Source of the DNA: JBNJEM01 sp051745935
Lineage (GTDB): Bacteria; Planctomycetota; Planctomycetia; Pirellulales; Pirellulaceae
NCBI GenBank assembly: GCA_051745935.1
Contig: JBNJEM010000062.1
Location: forward strand, 1-20,354
Reading direction: 5' to 3'
DNA: 20,354 bases
Positions 1 through 7,600 of this stretch are shown one piece after another. The notes under the pieces were generated by a model that saw nothing but the letters and a program-made list of their open reading frames with translations, had not been told where the DNA came from and searched no databases. Both the position numbers and the translations under genes were made by a program. Position 1 is the stretch's first letter. Each line of letters begins with the position of its first letter.

Positions 1-134
1 ATGATATCTAAAGCACCAGCGATCATCGTCGTGCCCTGGTCGCGAAATCTTCCACTCTTCAATCAAGCACGCGCGACAAACTCGGGACAACCCATTTGTT
101 CTATTTTGTCCGATTTTCGGGTTTTTCATCAGCC

Positions 135-217
135 CACATTCGGGGTCTGCTTCATTCGCGCGGTGCGAAGATGGTCGATTTTGGGGCCCGCGCGAATTCA
201 GTTGACCGCGAATACGG
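135..217. repeat. 83-bp exact direct repeat, copy 1
   Basis: This 83-bp segment recurs without mismatch at 265-347, a period of 130 bp with a 47-bp unrelated linker. Each copy contains a perfect 10-bp inverted repeat (ATTCGCGCGG at 154-163 and its complement at 188-197) separated by 24 nt, so each unit could fold into a hairpin as DNA or RNA. No transposase or recombinase gene lies beside it in the window. Confidence 0.95.
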
Positions 218-264
218 GGGGAAGTGTACGCAGGCGTCCAGTAAGCGGCCGAAGTCCGAACACG

Positions 265-347
265 CACATTCGGGGTCTGCTTCATTCGCGCGGTGCGAAG
301 ATGGTCGATTTTGGGGCCCGCGCGAATTCAGTTGACCGCGAATACGG
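265..347. repeat. 83-bp exact direct repeat, copy 2
   Basis: Second identical copy of the unit at 135-217, with the same internal 10-bp inverted repeat, here at 284-293 and 318-327. Perfect identity means the duplication is recent or kept uniform by recombination. The base before and the bases after the two copies differ, so the repeat boundary is sharp. Confidence 0.95.
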
Positions 348-515
348 CCTCGGTCGTCAGTTCGTCGGATGCTCGCAGTGTCGGCATGAATTGATCTTGG
401 AAAAGTCCAGGTTTGGGGCTTCAATAGGGTAAAATGGCGGACCCTTCTTAGGCGCCCATGGAGTGAACAAATACCCCTCCTTTGGTCTCGCGCGGACCAA
501 GTTATGACCAAGGCC

Positions 516-1103
516 CTAATCGCGCAAAGGGCGGCCATCGGCGTCGGTCACCGAGCCGGCAAAGACCAAAATGACATCAATCAGCTGCCAAATTCCACAG
601 CCGCCGAACGTGATGAACATGAGAATGCCCAATCCGATGTGTCCTGTATACAAACGGTGGATCCCGTAGAGCCCGACCAACGGCATGAGCAAGCCGAGAA
701 GCCCGGCCACCAAGCGAGATTTTTCGCTGACCGGAGGGGGCGCGTCGTGGACGGGAGCGTGATAGGCATTCGAGGTGGCGGCGTTTCCCGGCGCCAGTTC
801 CGGAAACATTTCCGGGGCCCAGACCCAGTGTGCTTCGTTTTCGGGGGCAATTTGGCAGTGGCTGTGAATTCGCCCTTCATAACGCCATTGTTGGAGTTCG
901 GCGTACGAAACAGGCCCGTAGGTCTTTCCGTTTTCGGTTCGGACGTGCCAGAGCGTAGCTTCCGGTGGCGGGGCGTTACCCCCCGTTGGAACTCGTGCAA
1001 TCCCATGGCATTGGGGGCAGCGAACTTGTTTTCCGGTGGCGGCGCCGGAGACTCGCAGCTGCTGGGAGCAGTGGGGACAGGTCATTTCAAGTTTTTCGGA
1101 CAT
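516..1103 (-). CDS. Zinc-ribbon / GYF / TM2-domain membrane protein
   Basis: A 195-residue protein with three recognisable parts. Residues 9-32 form a CPHC...CPQC zinc ribbon. Residues about 52-103 match the GYF_2 domain (WHV...NGKTYGPVSYAELQQW), thought to be a peptide-binding or adaptor module. Residues about 125-195 are a TM2 domain: a hydrophobic hairpin with LYGIHRLYTG and then GIWQLIDVI. The membrane part should leave the ribbon and GYF domain on one face, most likely cytoplasmic. The ATG at 1101-1103 is preceded by GAAGG at 6-nt spacing, which supports the start. The two neighbouring stretches hold no clear gene, so it is probably monocistronic. Combinations of GYF_2 and TM2 are common in planctomycetes. 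The biochemical role is unknown. Confidence 0.88.
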   Translation of the reverse strand: MSEKLEMTCPHCSQQLRVSGAATGKQVRCPQCHGIARVPTGGNAPPPEATLWHVRTENGKTYGPVSYAELQQWRYEGRIHSHCQIAPENEAHWVWAPEMFPELAPGNAATSNAYHAPVHDAPPPVSEKSRLVAGLLGLLMPLVGLYGIHRLYTGHIGLGILMFITFGGCGIWQLIDVILVFAGSVTDADGRPLRD

Positions 1104-1495
1104 AAGCGACCTTCACTAGCAAGAGGGTTTTGGGCTGCTCATCGATGGACACGGGGTCGTAGTAGTTGGCGCGAGTGGGGCCGGGGCTGTTTCGGTTTCA
1201 TGATGGCGTGATGAGCGCCGGTTACATGACGGAGCTCGCCGCTGCGGCGTATTCGGTGCCGGCGTGGCAATCTTGGCCCGGCCGACTTCAAGTTGGTTGC
1301 CGCGGGGTTCGCCCATGTACTGGCGCGGAGTGGGAAAAAAGGGCATGGACGGAGCCGGTGCCCGCCGAATTCTTGGCCGTGACAAAACACGGGGGGGCTT
1401 TTCGGTGGGCGGGGCCGATGGGGTGCTGGAAGGCGAAGGGTAGAGCGATGCGCGTACATCGGTCCTTGGCTGCGGCACGAACCCTCGACAGGGTG

Positions 1496-1522
1496 CACTC
1501 TACTGCTTAGAGTGGAGTTTTT
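1496..1522 (+). terminator. Possible rho-independent terminator
   Basis: A perfect 7-bp stem (CACTCTA at 1496-1502 and TAGAGTG at 1508-1514) with a 5-nt loop is followed by GAG and a run of five T. On the forward strand this is the form of a weak intrinsic terminator. No recognised forward gene lies upstream, so it would end either an unannotated small transcript from 1104-1495 or nothing. The stem is short and AT-moderate. Confidence 0.4.
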
Positions 1523-1670
1523 ATACCGGTTGCGGATGACTTTGTCCGTCGCGAGCCCGAGCAACGAGAGGACGGCTTGCGTCGGGCCGCGTTCCACCCG
1601 GACAAATCCGACTGCCTGAAGTATAGCTGAGCTGGCGCTAACGTTGAGCTTGGCGACGGGTTAAGCCAGA

Positions 1671-1700
1671 TTCCTTCTCGGAGAAATTCCTTCTCGGAGA
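1671..1700. repeat. 14-bp tandem repeat upstream of hisF
   Basis: TTCCTTCTCGGAGA occurs twice, at 1671-1684 and 1687-1700 (16-bp period), ending 38 bp before the hisF start. Each unit contains a near-palindrome (TTCTC-G-GAGAA across the junction). It lies in the expected 5' untranslated or promoter region of hisF, so it could be a regulatory site, but slippage duplication is equally possible. Confidence 0.6.
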
Positions 1701-1738
1701 CTCGAGCGCTGGTTGTGTTCCTTTGCGGGTTGCCGCCC

Positions 1739-2527
1739 ATGCTTGCCCACCGTGTGATTCCCTGTCTGGACGTGGACCAAGGCCGCGTGGTCAAGGGGAC
1801 GAACTTCATCAACTTGCGCGACGCGGGAGATCCGGTGGAGGTGGCCGCGCGGTATGAGGAGGAGGGGGCGGATGAGTTAGTGTTTTTGGACATCACGGCG
1901 AGTCACGAAAAGCGGGACATTATACTGGAGGTGGTTCGGCGCGCGGCCGAGCAGGTGATGATGCCGTTGACGGTTGGCGGGGGGGTGCGCACGGTTGAAG
2001 ACATTCGGGCCCTGCTCAAGGCTGGAAGTGACAAGGTATCGATCAACTCGGCGGCCTGCCGGGATCCGGCGTTCGTGGCGGAGGCGGCGCGGCGGTTTGG
2101 TCGTCAGTGCATCGTGGTGAACATTGATCCGAAGCGGGTTTTTCGTGATGGTGGGGAAGTGTGGGAGGTTCACATTAACGGGGGCCGCACCCCGACTGGC
2201 CTGGAAGCGATTTCGTGGGCGCGTGACGTTGAGCGGCTGGGGGCGGGGGAAATCGTGTTGACCAGTATGGATTGTGATGGGACGAAGGATGGGTTTGATT
2301 TAGAGATGACGGCGGCGGTCAGTCGGGCGGTTTCGGTGCCGGTGGTGGCCAGTGGTGGAGCGGGTTGTCCGGCACACTTGGCCGACGCCATTCTGCTTGG
2401 TCGCGCGGACGCGGCGTTGGCGGCGAGCATTTTTCATTTTGGAGAATACAGCATTCGCGAGACAAAACAAGTTATGTTTCAACGGGGTGTTTCAGTTCGG
2501 TTGCAGGGAGAGAGGATATGTCGCTAG
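1739..2527 (+). CDS. hisF: Imidazole glycerol phosphate synthase, cyclase subunit HisF
   Basis: The 262-residue product is a (beta/alpha)8-barrel HisF. With the glutaminase HisH it converts PRFAR plus ammonia into IGP and AICAR, linking histidine and purine synthesis in the cytoplasm. The start at 1739 gives the family N-terminus MLAHRVIPCLDV and places both catalytic aspartates at their classic positions, Asp11 (PCLD) and Asp130 (VNID). An upstream ATG at 1715 would add eight unfamiliar residues. TVGGGVR, SINSAA and ASGGAG phosphate-loop motifs are present. There is no strong Shine-Dalgarno site. The stop overlaps the start of the next gene by 10 nt, so it probably shares a transcript with the PilT gene. 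No other his gene is in the window. Confidence 0.97.
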   Translation: MLAHRVIPCLDVDQGRVVKGTNFINLRDAGDPVEVAARYEEEGADELVFLDITASHEKRDIILEVVRRAAEQVMMPLTVGGGVRTVEDIRALLKAGSDKVSINSAACRDPAFVAEAARRFGRQCIVVNIDPKRVFRDGGEVWEVHINGGRTPTGLEAISWARDVERLGAGEIVLTSMDCDGTKDGFDLEMTAAVSRAVSVPVVASGGAGCPAHLADAILLGRADAALAASIFHFGEYSIRETKQVMFQRGVSVRLQGERICR

Positions 2528-3714
2528 CGGACTCGGGTGAGTTGTTTCACGGAAACGGCAAGGAAAGTGAAGTCGAGGTTGGCGATCTTGAAGATCGGTT
2601 TTTGGCGACGCGGCAGGAGCTCGAAGTGGACAAGTACTTTCGAGCTTTGGTGAAGTTGGAGGGCAGCGATTTGCACATGAAGGTCGATCAACCACCGATC
2701 GTTCGCGTGCATGGCAAGCTCAAACAACTGAATCGCGGTCCGATTGATTTGGAGGAGATGTGTCGCTTATTGTTTCCGATGATGAACAAGCGACATCGAG
2801 CGATTTTTGACAAGCAGGGCGGCACCGATTTCGCCCACGCAGTGGATGTGGATGGCGAGATGTGGCGATTTCGCGTCAACATGTTGACGCAGATGGGCAA
2901 GATCGGCCTGGTGGCTCGTCGGGTAAGCAATTGGATTCCCGACTTTTCCGGTTTGAATCTGCCGCCGATGATGGAAGAGTTGTGCAAGTTCGACCAAGGC
3001 ATGATTCTGTTGGCGGGCGTGACGGGATCGGGCAAGACCACCACGATTGCGTCGATGCTCAACTGGATCAATGCTCACTACAGCAAGCACATTTTGACGT
3101 TGGAGGATCCGATCGAATTCGTCTACAAGGAGGACAAGTGTCTGGTCAACCAGCGCGAGATTGGCGAGGACGTGGTGGACTTCGCGGTGGGAATGAAGCA
3201 CGCGGTGCGGGAAGATCCGGACATCATGCTGGTGGGGGAGATGCGCGACCAGGAAACGTTCATGACGGCGATTCACGCGGCGGAGACGGGGCACTTGGTT
3301 TTCGGAACCATCCACGCGTCCACCGCCGCCACCACCATCGGCCGAATTCTGGATTTGTTCCCGGAGGAAATGCATAGCGCGATCCGGAGCACGATTGCGT
3401 TCAACATGAAAGGCATTGTCGCGCAGAAGTTGCTTCCCTCGATTAAATCCGGCGTGGGGCGGGTTCCCACGGTGGAAATCATGCTGTTAACGCCCACCAT
3501 TCGGAAACTCTTGTTGGATGCCAATGATGAGAAGCTTCCCGACGCCATTCGGATGGGGGCCGAGGAGGGGATGCAGGATTTCACCATGAGTCTCAAGCAG
3601 TTGGTGGATGAGGAACTGATCGACCGGCCGACCGCGTTTGAAGTGGCGCCCAATCGGGAAGCTTTGAAGATGGCGCTTAAGGGCATCAACGTTTCGCAGC
3701 CTGGAATTTTGTAA
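2518..3714 (+). CDS. pilT: PilT-type ATPase (type IV pilus / secretion family)
   Basis: A 398-residue cytoplasmic hexameric-type ATPase of the PilT branch, the motor that retracts type IV pili in well-studied bacteria. The N-terminal PAS-like region includes GSDLHMKVDQPP near residue 50. The ATPase core has Walker A GVTGSGKT (167-174), Asp box LEDPIEF (195-201), Walker B ending in Glu241 (IMLVGE) and His box GHLVFGTIH (258-266), all intact. PTIRKLLLD near 327 corresponds to the PilT AIRNLIRE region. The ATG at 2518 is chosen because AGGGAG lies 7 nt upstream; the frame is open further upstream, inside hisF. The gene overlaps hisF by 10 nt and its stop directly abuts the next ATG. The motor looks active, but which machine it drives is uncertain because no pilin or platform gene is present. 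Confidence 0.93.
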   Translation: MSLADSGELFHGNGKESEVEVGDLEDRFLATRQELEVDKYFRALVKLEGSDLHMKVDQPPIVRVHGKLKQLNRGPIDLEEMCRLLFPMMNKRHRAIFDKQGGTDFAHAVDVDGEMWRFRVNMLTQMGKIGLVARRVSNWIPDFSGLNLPPMMEELCKFDQGMILLAGVTGSGKTTTIASMLNWINAHYSKHILTLEDPIEFVYKEDKCLVNQREIGEDVVDFAVGMKHAVREDPDIMLVGEMRDQETFMTAIHAAETGHLVFGTIHASTAATTIGRILDLFPEEMHSAIRSTIAFNMKGIVAQKLLPSIKSGVGRVPTVEIMLLTPTIRKLLLDANDEKLPDAIRMGAEEGMQDFTMSLKQLVDEELIDRPTAFEVAPNREALKMALKGINVSQPGIL

Positions 3715-5496
3715 ATGTCTCGCACGACGTTCCTCTTATTGATCACCCTGCTGTTTCTGCTGCTGACCGGTGACACGGCTTCAGCGCAGGAGTGGCCGAG
3801 TTATCCCAGTGACCAGCTACCTGGACGGGGTCCAGGTGGCTATTTGGCTTGGTACAAACTGCTGAGTTGCTGGATTCTGGTTCTATTGTGGGTGCATGCC
3901 GCTGACTGGCTCAATCGCGACAGCCTGGAGACGGGAGACAGTATTGGTCTTCCTCCGCGTGTCTGGAACCCGATCGTCGTATTCAGCTTTCTGGTTGGAT
4001 TTCTAATCGCACTGACGGTTCCGATTTTCGCGATTGGAATCACGTTGCTGATCGTCGCTTACGCGGCGCCCTTGGCCACGTACGTTCTGATGCGCAACGG
4101 TCGGGTGCCCCAAGATCAGCGGGTCATGACCCCGGCGCACCTGAAGCGCTGGTTTGCGTCGCTGGCCAGTGGCAAGAAGAAACAGAGGGACAACTTGTCG
4201 GTCCGCGAGCAGGGGCCGGCTGTTCAATTGACCGCCTGTGGGGGCACGGAGACGGAAAACCAGGCGAATTTGATCATGGCGCGCCAATCGCCGGGGTACG
4301 TGTTGGTCAAAGAGCTGATCGCGGATGCCGTGGCCCGTCGCGCGGACCGCGTGATGTTGGACTACACCCAGGAAGCGGTGGGGCTACAGTATGAAATCGA
4401 TGGGGTATGGCATAAGGTGGAGCCGCGAGAGCGGGAGGCCGGCGACGTGATGCTGGCCGTGATGAAAAAGATTTGCGCGTTGAAGATGGAGGAACGTCGA
4501 GCGCGGCAGCAGGGGGAATTCAGGGTCAAGTATGGTGGAAACAAGTACACCCTGCAATTGCTTAGTCAGGGAACCAAAACCGGGGAACGGGCCATTGTCG
4601 AATTGATCCCCGACAAATCACCGTTCACGTCCCTGGATTCACTGGGCATGCGCGAAAAGATGCGGGATGACCTGAAAGGCGCGTTGGGGGATGAACAGGG
4701 CCTGGTGCTTTTCAGCGCGCTGCCCAACGGCGGTCTGCAGACCAGCTGGAACGTGGGCCTGACCGCCACCGATCGCTATCTTCGCGATTTCACGGCCGTG
4801 GAGGACAAGGCCAAGCCTTTCACCCACGTGGAGAACGTCGAAGTGGCCACGTTTGACGGGCCCGCCGGGCAAACGCCGGACGATGTGCTCCGCGGCATCT
4901 TGCTACGGGAACCCGACGCGGTGGTGTTGCCCGACTTCGTCACCGGCACGGCCGTGGACACCATGTGCAACTATGCCTTGACACAGAACAAGCTCGTTGC
5001 CTCCAGCGTGCGGGCCAAGGAAGGCGCGGAAGCCATCTTGCGCGTGTTAGCGCTGAAGCCCCGAGACGTGGAGAAATTCGCCGAGTGCTTAACCGTCGTG
5101 CTTAATCAGCGGTTGATTCGCGTGCTGTGTGAAACCTGTCGTCAAGCGTACGAACCCTCCCCCCAACTGTTGCAAAAGCTGGGGATTCCAAAGGGGCGGG
5201 TGGAAGTGCTGTTCAAGGAGTACCAGCCTCCGCCACCGGGCTCGAAGAAGCGCAAAGGGGAGCCGGAAGTCTGTCCTGACTGCGGTGGATTGGGCTACAA
5301 GGGCCGAACGGGGATTTTCGAGTTGATCAAGGTTTCGGATGAAATGCGGCAGGCGATACGGAAAAAGCCTCGCTTGGACGTGCTCCGCCAGCTGTCTCGC
5401 AAAGCCGGAAATCGCACCCTCCAGGAAGAAGGGGTGCTGCTGGTCGCTCGTGGCGTGACAGCCGTCAGTGAACTGCAACGCGTGTTGAAGCAATAG
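3715..5496 (+). CDS. Membrane-anchored GspE/PilB-like pseudo-ATPase
   Basis: A 593-residue protein. Residues 1-25 resemble a signal sequence or first membrane helix (SAQ at 23-25). Hydrophobic segments follow at about 44-66 and 84-126. From about 190 on it aligns with GspE/PilB assembly ATPases. The Walker A loop is lost: where GPTGSGKT is expected, residues 335-344 read ALPNGGLQTS from Ala335, with Leu341 replacing the catalytic lysine. The Walker B glutamate is Asp407 (VLPDF) and the His box reads LVASSVRA. The Asp box keeps VED (362-364), and the zinc-binding pair C472xxC475/C520xxC523 with GYKGRTGIFEL is intact. ATP hydrolysis is therefore unlikely. Its start directly follows the pilT stop, so translation is probably coupled. 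I infer a scaffold or regulatory partner for the PilT motor. GspE relatives are normally soluble, so the anchor is unusual. Confidence 0.88.
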   Translation: MSRTTFLLLITLLFLLLTGDTASAQEWPSYPSDQLPGRGPGGYLAWYKLLSCWILVLLWVHAADWLNRDSLETGDSIGLPPRVWNPIVVFSFLVGFLIALTVPIFAIGITLLIVAYAAPLATYVLMRNGRVPQDQRVMTPAHLKRWFASLASGKKKQRDNLSVREQGPAVQLTACGGTETENQANLIMARQSPGYVLVKELIADAVARRADRVMLDYTQEAVGLQYEIDGVWHKVEPREREAGDVMLAVMKKICALKMEERRARQQGEFRVKYGGNKYTLQLLSQGTKTGERAIVELIPDKSPFTSLDSLGMREKMRDDLKGALGDEQGLVLFSALPNGGLQTSWNVGLTATDRYLRDFTAVEDKAKPFTHVENVEVATFDGPAGQTPDDVLRGILLREPDAVVLPDFVTGTAVDTMCNYALTQNKLVASSVRAKEGAEAILRVLALKPRDVEKFAECLTVVLNQRLIRVLCETCRQAYEPSPQLLQKLGIPKGRVEVLFKEYQPPPPGSKKRKGEPEVCPDCGGLGYKGRTGIFELIKVSDEMRQAIRKKPRLDVLRQLSRKAGNRTLQEEGVLLVARGVTAVSELQRVLKQ

Positions 5497-5506
5497 GAAG
5501 CGTCCC

Positions 5507-6145
5507 ATGCTCACTCTCGTTCTACTTGTCATTTTCTTGATCGTGGCCGCGGTGATGTGGTTCCAGGGTCTGTGGAATAGCGTGGTCACGCTGATCAATC
5601 TGTTTCTGGCCGTCATGGTGGCCTTCAATTATTTCGAGCCCCTGGCCGATATGATCGATTCCCAGGATCGGTCCTATACCTACCTGGTCGATTTCCTGGT
5701 GCTCTGGGGCCTCTTCGCCCTCTCTTTCGGCCTGCTGCGGCTGATGACGGATATGTTGTCGCGACATCGAGTGGTGTTCGACTTTTGGACGGAAACGGTG
5801 GGCCGCAGCGTGCTGGCCATCTGGATCGCCTGGTTGTTCGTGGGGTTCGTTTGCGTGTCACTCCATACGGCGCCCCTGAGCGCGCATCCTCTTGGTTTTC
5901 AGCAGACCCCCACGTCCGGCAACTTCTTGGGCATGGCTCCCGGGCGGCAATGGCTGGGATTCATCCAAAGCCGCTCGATGGGCGCCTTCTCCCGGGGGGA
6001 ATCGAACCCGGAGCATTTGTCGCCGCGGCCGGAGGATGAAGAACGGAACGTGCGCGTGTTTGACCCGGAGAGCCGTTTCATTTTGAAGTATTACCAGCGA
6101 CGCAAGAATTTCGAGGATGAACCAAGCTACCGCGTCGCACGTTGA
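5507..6145 (+). CDS. CvpA-family integral membrane protein
   Basis: A 212-residue protein with four predicted membrane helices near residues 2-22, 24-43, 60-80 and 100-120, then a polar tail of about 90 residues. The helix pattern and spacing (VMWFQGLWNSVVTLINL, then VLWGLFALSFGLLRLM) match the CvpA family, named for colicin V production and linked elsewhere to envelope stress and cell surface traits. The start at 5507 is supported by AGGAAG 6 nt upstream, with that site overlapping the stop of the GspE-like gene. It lies 10 nt after that gene and overlaps the next by 29 nt, so it fits the same operon. Family assignment is by pattern, not a search. The molecular function is not known. Confidence 0.8.
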   Translation: MLTLVLLVIFLIVAAVMWFQGLWNSVVTLINLFLAVMVAFNYFEPLADMIDSQDRSYTYLVDFLVLWGLFALSFGLLRLMTDMLSRHRVVFDFWTETVGRSVLAIWIAWLFVGFVCVSLHTAPLSAHPLGFQQTPTSGNFLGMAPGRQWLGFIQSRSMGAFSRGESNPEHLSPRPEDEERNVRVFDPESRFILKYYQRRKNFEDEPSYRVAR

Positions 6146-6893
6146 TATAGATATGACCATGACGCAAACATCCACTGAAACTCGCGACCGTCCGCCGTAT
6201 GACCCGGATCCGGACATTGAGTTCCACGGGCAACCGCAGGCGCTCGCTTTGATCACGCTGGCCTTCGGGCTTTTGAGTTTTCTGGCTTGCTTCCATGCCA
6301 TGTTTTGGAGCTTGCCGATCCTGGCCGTCCTCCTCGGCCCCATTTCCCTCTTCACGCTCGCCCGGTCCCCTGAAAAACTCGGCCGGAAAGCCGCTTTAGC
6401 CGGTATGTTCCTGGCCATTCTTTTTGGCTCCCTCACCGTCAGCCGGTATGTGTCGCGGCAGCGGTGGGTGTCCAAACACGCCCGCCGATACGCCAACCTA
6501 TGGCTCGAACGGATCCAGGAGAACAAGCTGCGGGAAGCCCATCAATTGCACCTTCCCCAGGTCGGTCGGGCTGGCGCGGGGGTCTCCTTGGATCAACACT
6601 ACAGGGAGCAAGAACCCCTACAAGAGGAATTGGAGGGGTTCTATAGCAGCGATCCTTTGAAAACACTCGTCGAAGTCGCGCCCCGGGCGACGATCGAGTT
6701 CGTGGGGCAGACCGGTTATCAACCTACCGCCTCCCACGACGACGTCGTGTTGCGCTACGTCGCTCGCTATCAGGAAAATGGCGAACCGAGAGAGCTGAAG
6801 ATGGATCTCGTTATGCGCCGCGAAGTTCAGTTCAAGCAGGGCATAAGCAGTTGGTACCTCCTTGATGTCAGGGATGTGGATGAGGCCCCATGA
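6117..6893 (+). CDS. DUF4190-like membrane protein
   Basis: A 258-residue protein. After a polar, acidic N-terminus, residues about 41-111 form a hydrophobic hairpin-like block with the DUF4190 look: ALITLAFGLLSF, a second hydrophobic stretch, a Gly-Arg-Lys-Ala-Ala-LAG turn (GRKAALAG) and a third helix. The C-terminal half is soluble; from about 112 it starts with a basic helical stretch and ends in beta-rich sequence (VVLRYVARYQENG, SSWYLLDV) that would sit on one face of the membrane. It overlaps the CvpA-like gene by 29 nt. GAGG directly touches the ATG, too close to act as a normal ribosome site; translational coupling or a later start at 6153 is possible. It is the last gene of the cluster. 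Its function is unknown. Confidence 0.75.
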   Translation: MNQATASHVDIDMTMTQTSTETRDRPPYDPDPDIEFHGQPQALALITLAFGLLSFLACFHAMFWSLPILAVLLGPISLFTLARSPEKLGRKAALAGMFLAILFGSLTVSRYVSRQRWVSKHARRYANLWLERIQENKLREAHQLHLPQVGRAGAGVSLDQHYREQEPLQEELEGFYSSDPLKTLVEVAPRATIEFVGQTGYQPTASHDDVVLRYVARYQENGEPRELKMDLVMRREVQFKQGISSWYLLDVRDVDEAP

Positions 6894-7034
6894 GCAGCGT
6901 GGGAGGACTCAGGGTCCGGTTCCTTCCAATACGAGGGACGGGCCAAGCCGGACATCCAATCAACATCCTTGGAACGCCCTCTAGCGGATCTTCCAGTAGA
7001 TTCTGACAAGAGAACGGCCCTTAAGGAGCTGTAA

Positions 7035-7123
7035 AGAAATAACTTGTCCGTTTCCCTTCGCAATTCCGTCCGTTTCCCCGCAAATTCAGGCTCTTGCGAC
7101 TCTCAAACGGACAACTTATTTCT
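7035..7123. repeat. Inverted-repeat element, MITE-like or stem-loop
   Basis: Two 19-bp arms, 7035-7053 and 7105-7123, are inverted copies with a single mismatch (18 of 19) around a 51-bp centre. Inside, GTCCGTTTCCC occurs twice (7046-7056 and 7068-7078, 22-bp period). No open reading frame or obvious target-site duplication accompanies it. It could be a miniature transposon remnant or a large RNA hairpin at the end of the upstream operon. Confidence 0.7.
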
Positions 7124-7519
7124 GAACGACTACTAAGTGGTTTCATATCAATGGGGTTTGCGTTGTTCCGTGCGCTTCTCTCTAGTGGACACTTGGACGC
7201 CTCGGTCGACCATGGACTTGGGTAGGGTCGCGCCGGCGGCATCCAGCAGCCCCTGAACACTTGGCTGCGGTTTTGGGATAACGTCCCCCGATCTTGCAAT
7301 CCGTGTTGGATTATATTCATTCTCATGTGATTGTGACGGCATCGCGGCGGACATTTTTTTGTGTCCCATCTTTTTGTCAACTGTCATTTCTGGACCAAAA
7401 CACGCAAGACAAGAATATCGCATTTTATCCAAAATATTCAGTGGCTACGTTTCCGCCCGTGAAACACGCTAACCGGTTGGAACCAAACAACCCACGCTAG
7501 AATAGGGCTGGAACATCCG

Positions 7520-7595
7520 TTGAAGGAAGGCTTTTCCAGGCGCGAATGCCACGGGCTCCTGTGTCCAGGCCGTGTAGCGGCACCCGTGAACGGCT
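7520..7595 (-). repeat. Dispersed repeat copy A
   Basis: The reverse complement of 7561-7595 is identical over 35 bp to 15579-15613. Similarity resumes beyond it: the reverse complement of about 7520-7555 resembles 15644-15680. Copy A lacks the insert that gives copy B a full hairpin. It begins 5 bp after the antiporter stop codon, so it lies in that gene's 3' region. Confidence 0.8.
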
Positions 7596-7600
7596 GCCCA

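Larger units (their letters stand above)
1..515. other. Gene-free 5' region with direct repeats
   Basis: No convincing coding sequence is visible. The only long forward reading frame (1-432) runs through both copies of an exact direct repeat whose 130-bp period is not a multiple of three, so the two copies would be read in different frames, which argues against coding. The reverse-strand frame at 152-538 has the same problem. A short inverted repeat at 482-487/495-500 (TTGGTC and GACCAA) lies just downstream of the stop of the reverse-strand TM2 gene, but no T-run follows it on that strand, so it is a weak terminator candidate. Confidence 0.6.
1104..1738. other. Gene-poor stretch between TM2 gene and hisF
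   Basis: About 630 bp with no gene I can support. Forward (1166-1510) and reverse (1116-1478, 1139-1597) frames exist, but their translations are compositionally biased and lack recognisable domains or good ribosome sites. The stretch holds a hairpin with T-tract (1496-1522) and a 14-bp tandem repeat (1671-1684 and 1687-1700). It should also contain promoters for the divergent TM2 gene and hisF, but I see no convincing -35/-10 pair. Confidence 0.5.
6894..7600. other. Long spacer with inverted-repeat element
   Basis: About 700 bp between the end of the forward operon and the 3' end of the reverse antiporter gene. I see no supported gene. It holds the inverted-repeat element at 7035-7123 and a dispersed repeat at 7520-7595. 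The convergent arrangement predicts terminators for both units, but no clean stem plus T-run is visible. Confidence 0.55.

Noticed and set aside
135..347. CRISPR array
   Set aside because: Only two long units (83 bp) with one 47-bp linker and no cas genes; the unit is too long for a CRISPR repeat.
1..432. Forward frame of 143 residues at the left edge
   Set aside because: It passes through both direct-repeat copies in different frames and has no family features.
482..500. Terminator for the TM2 gene
   Set aside because: The 6-bp stem is followed on the reverse strand by purines, not a T-run.
504..1211. Forward frame of 235 residues
   Set aside because: It is antisense to the zinc-ribbon/GYF/TM2 gene, which has recognisable domains and a ribosome site.
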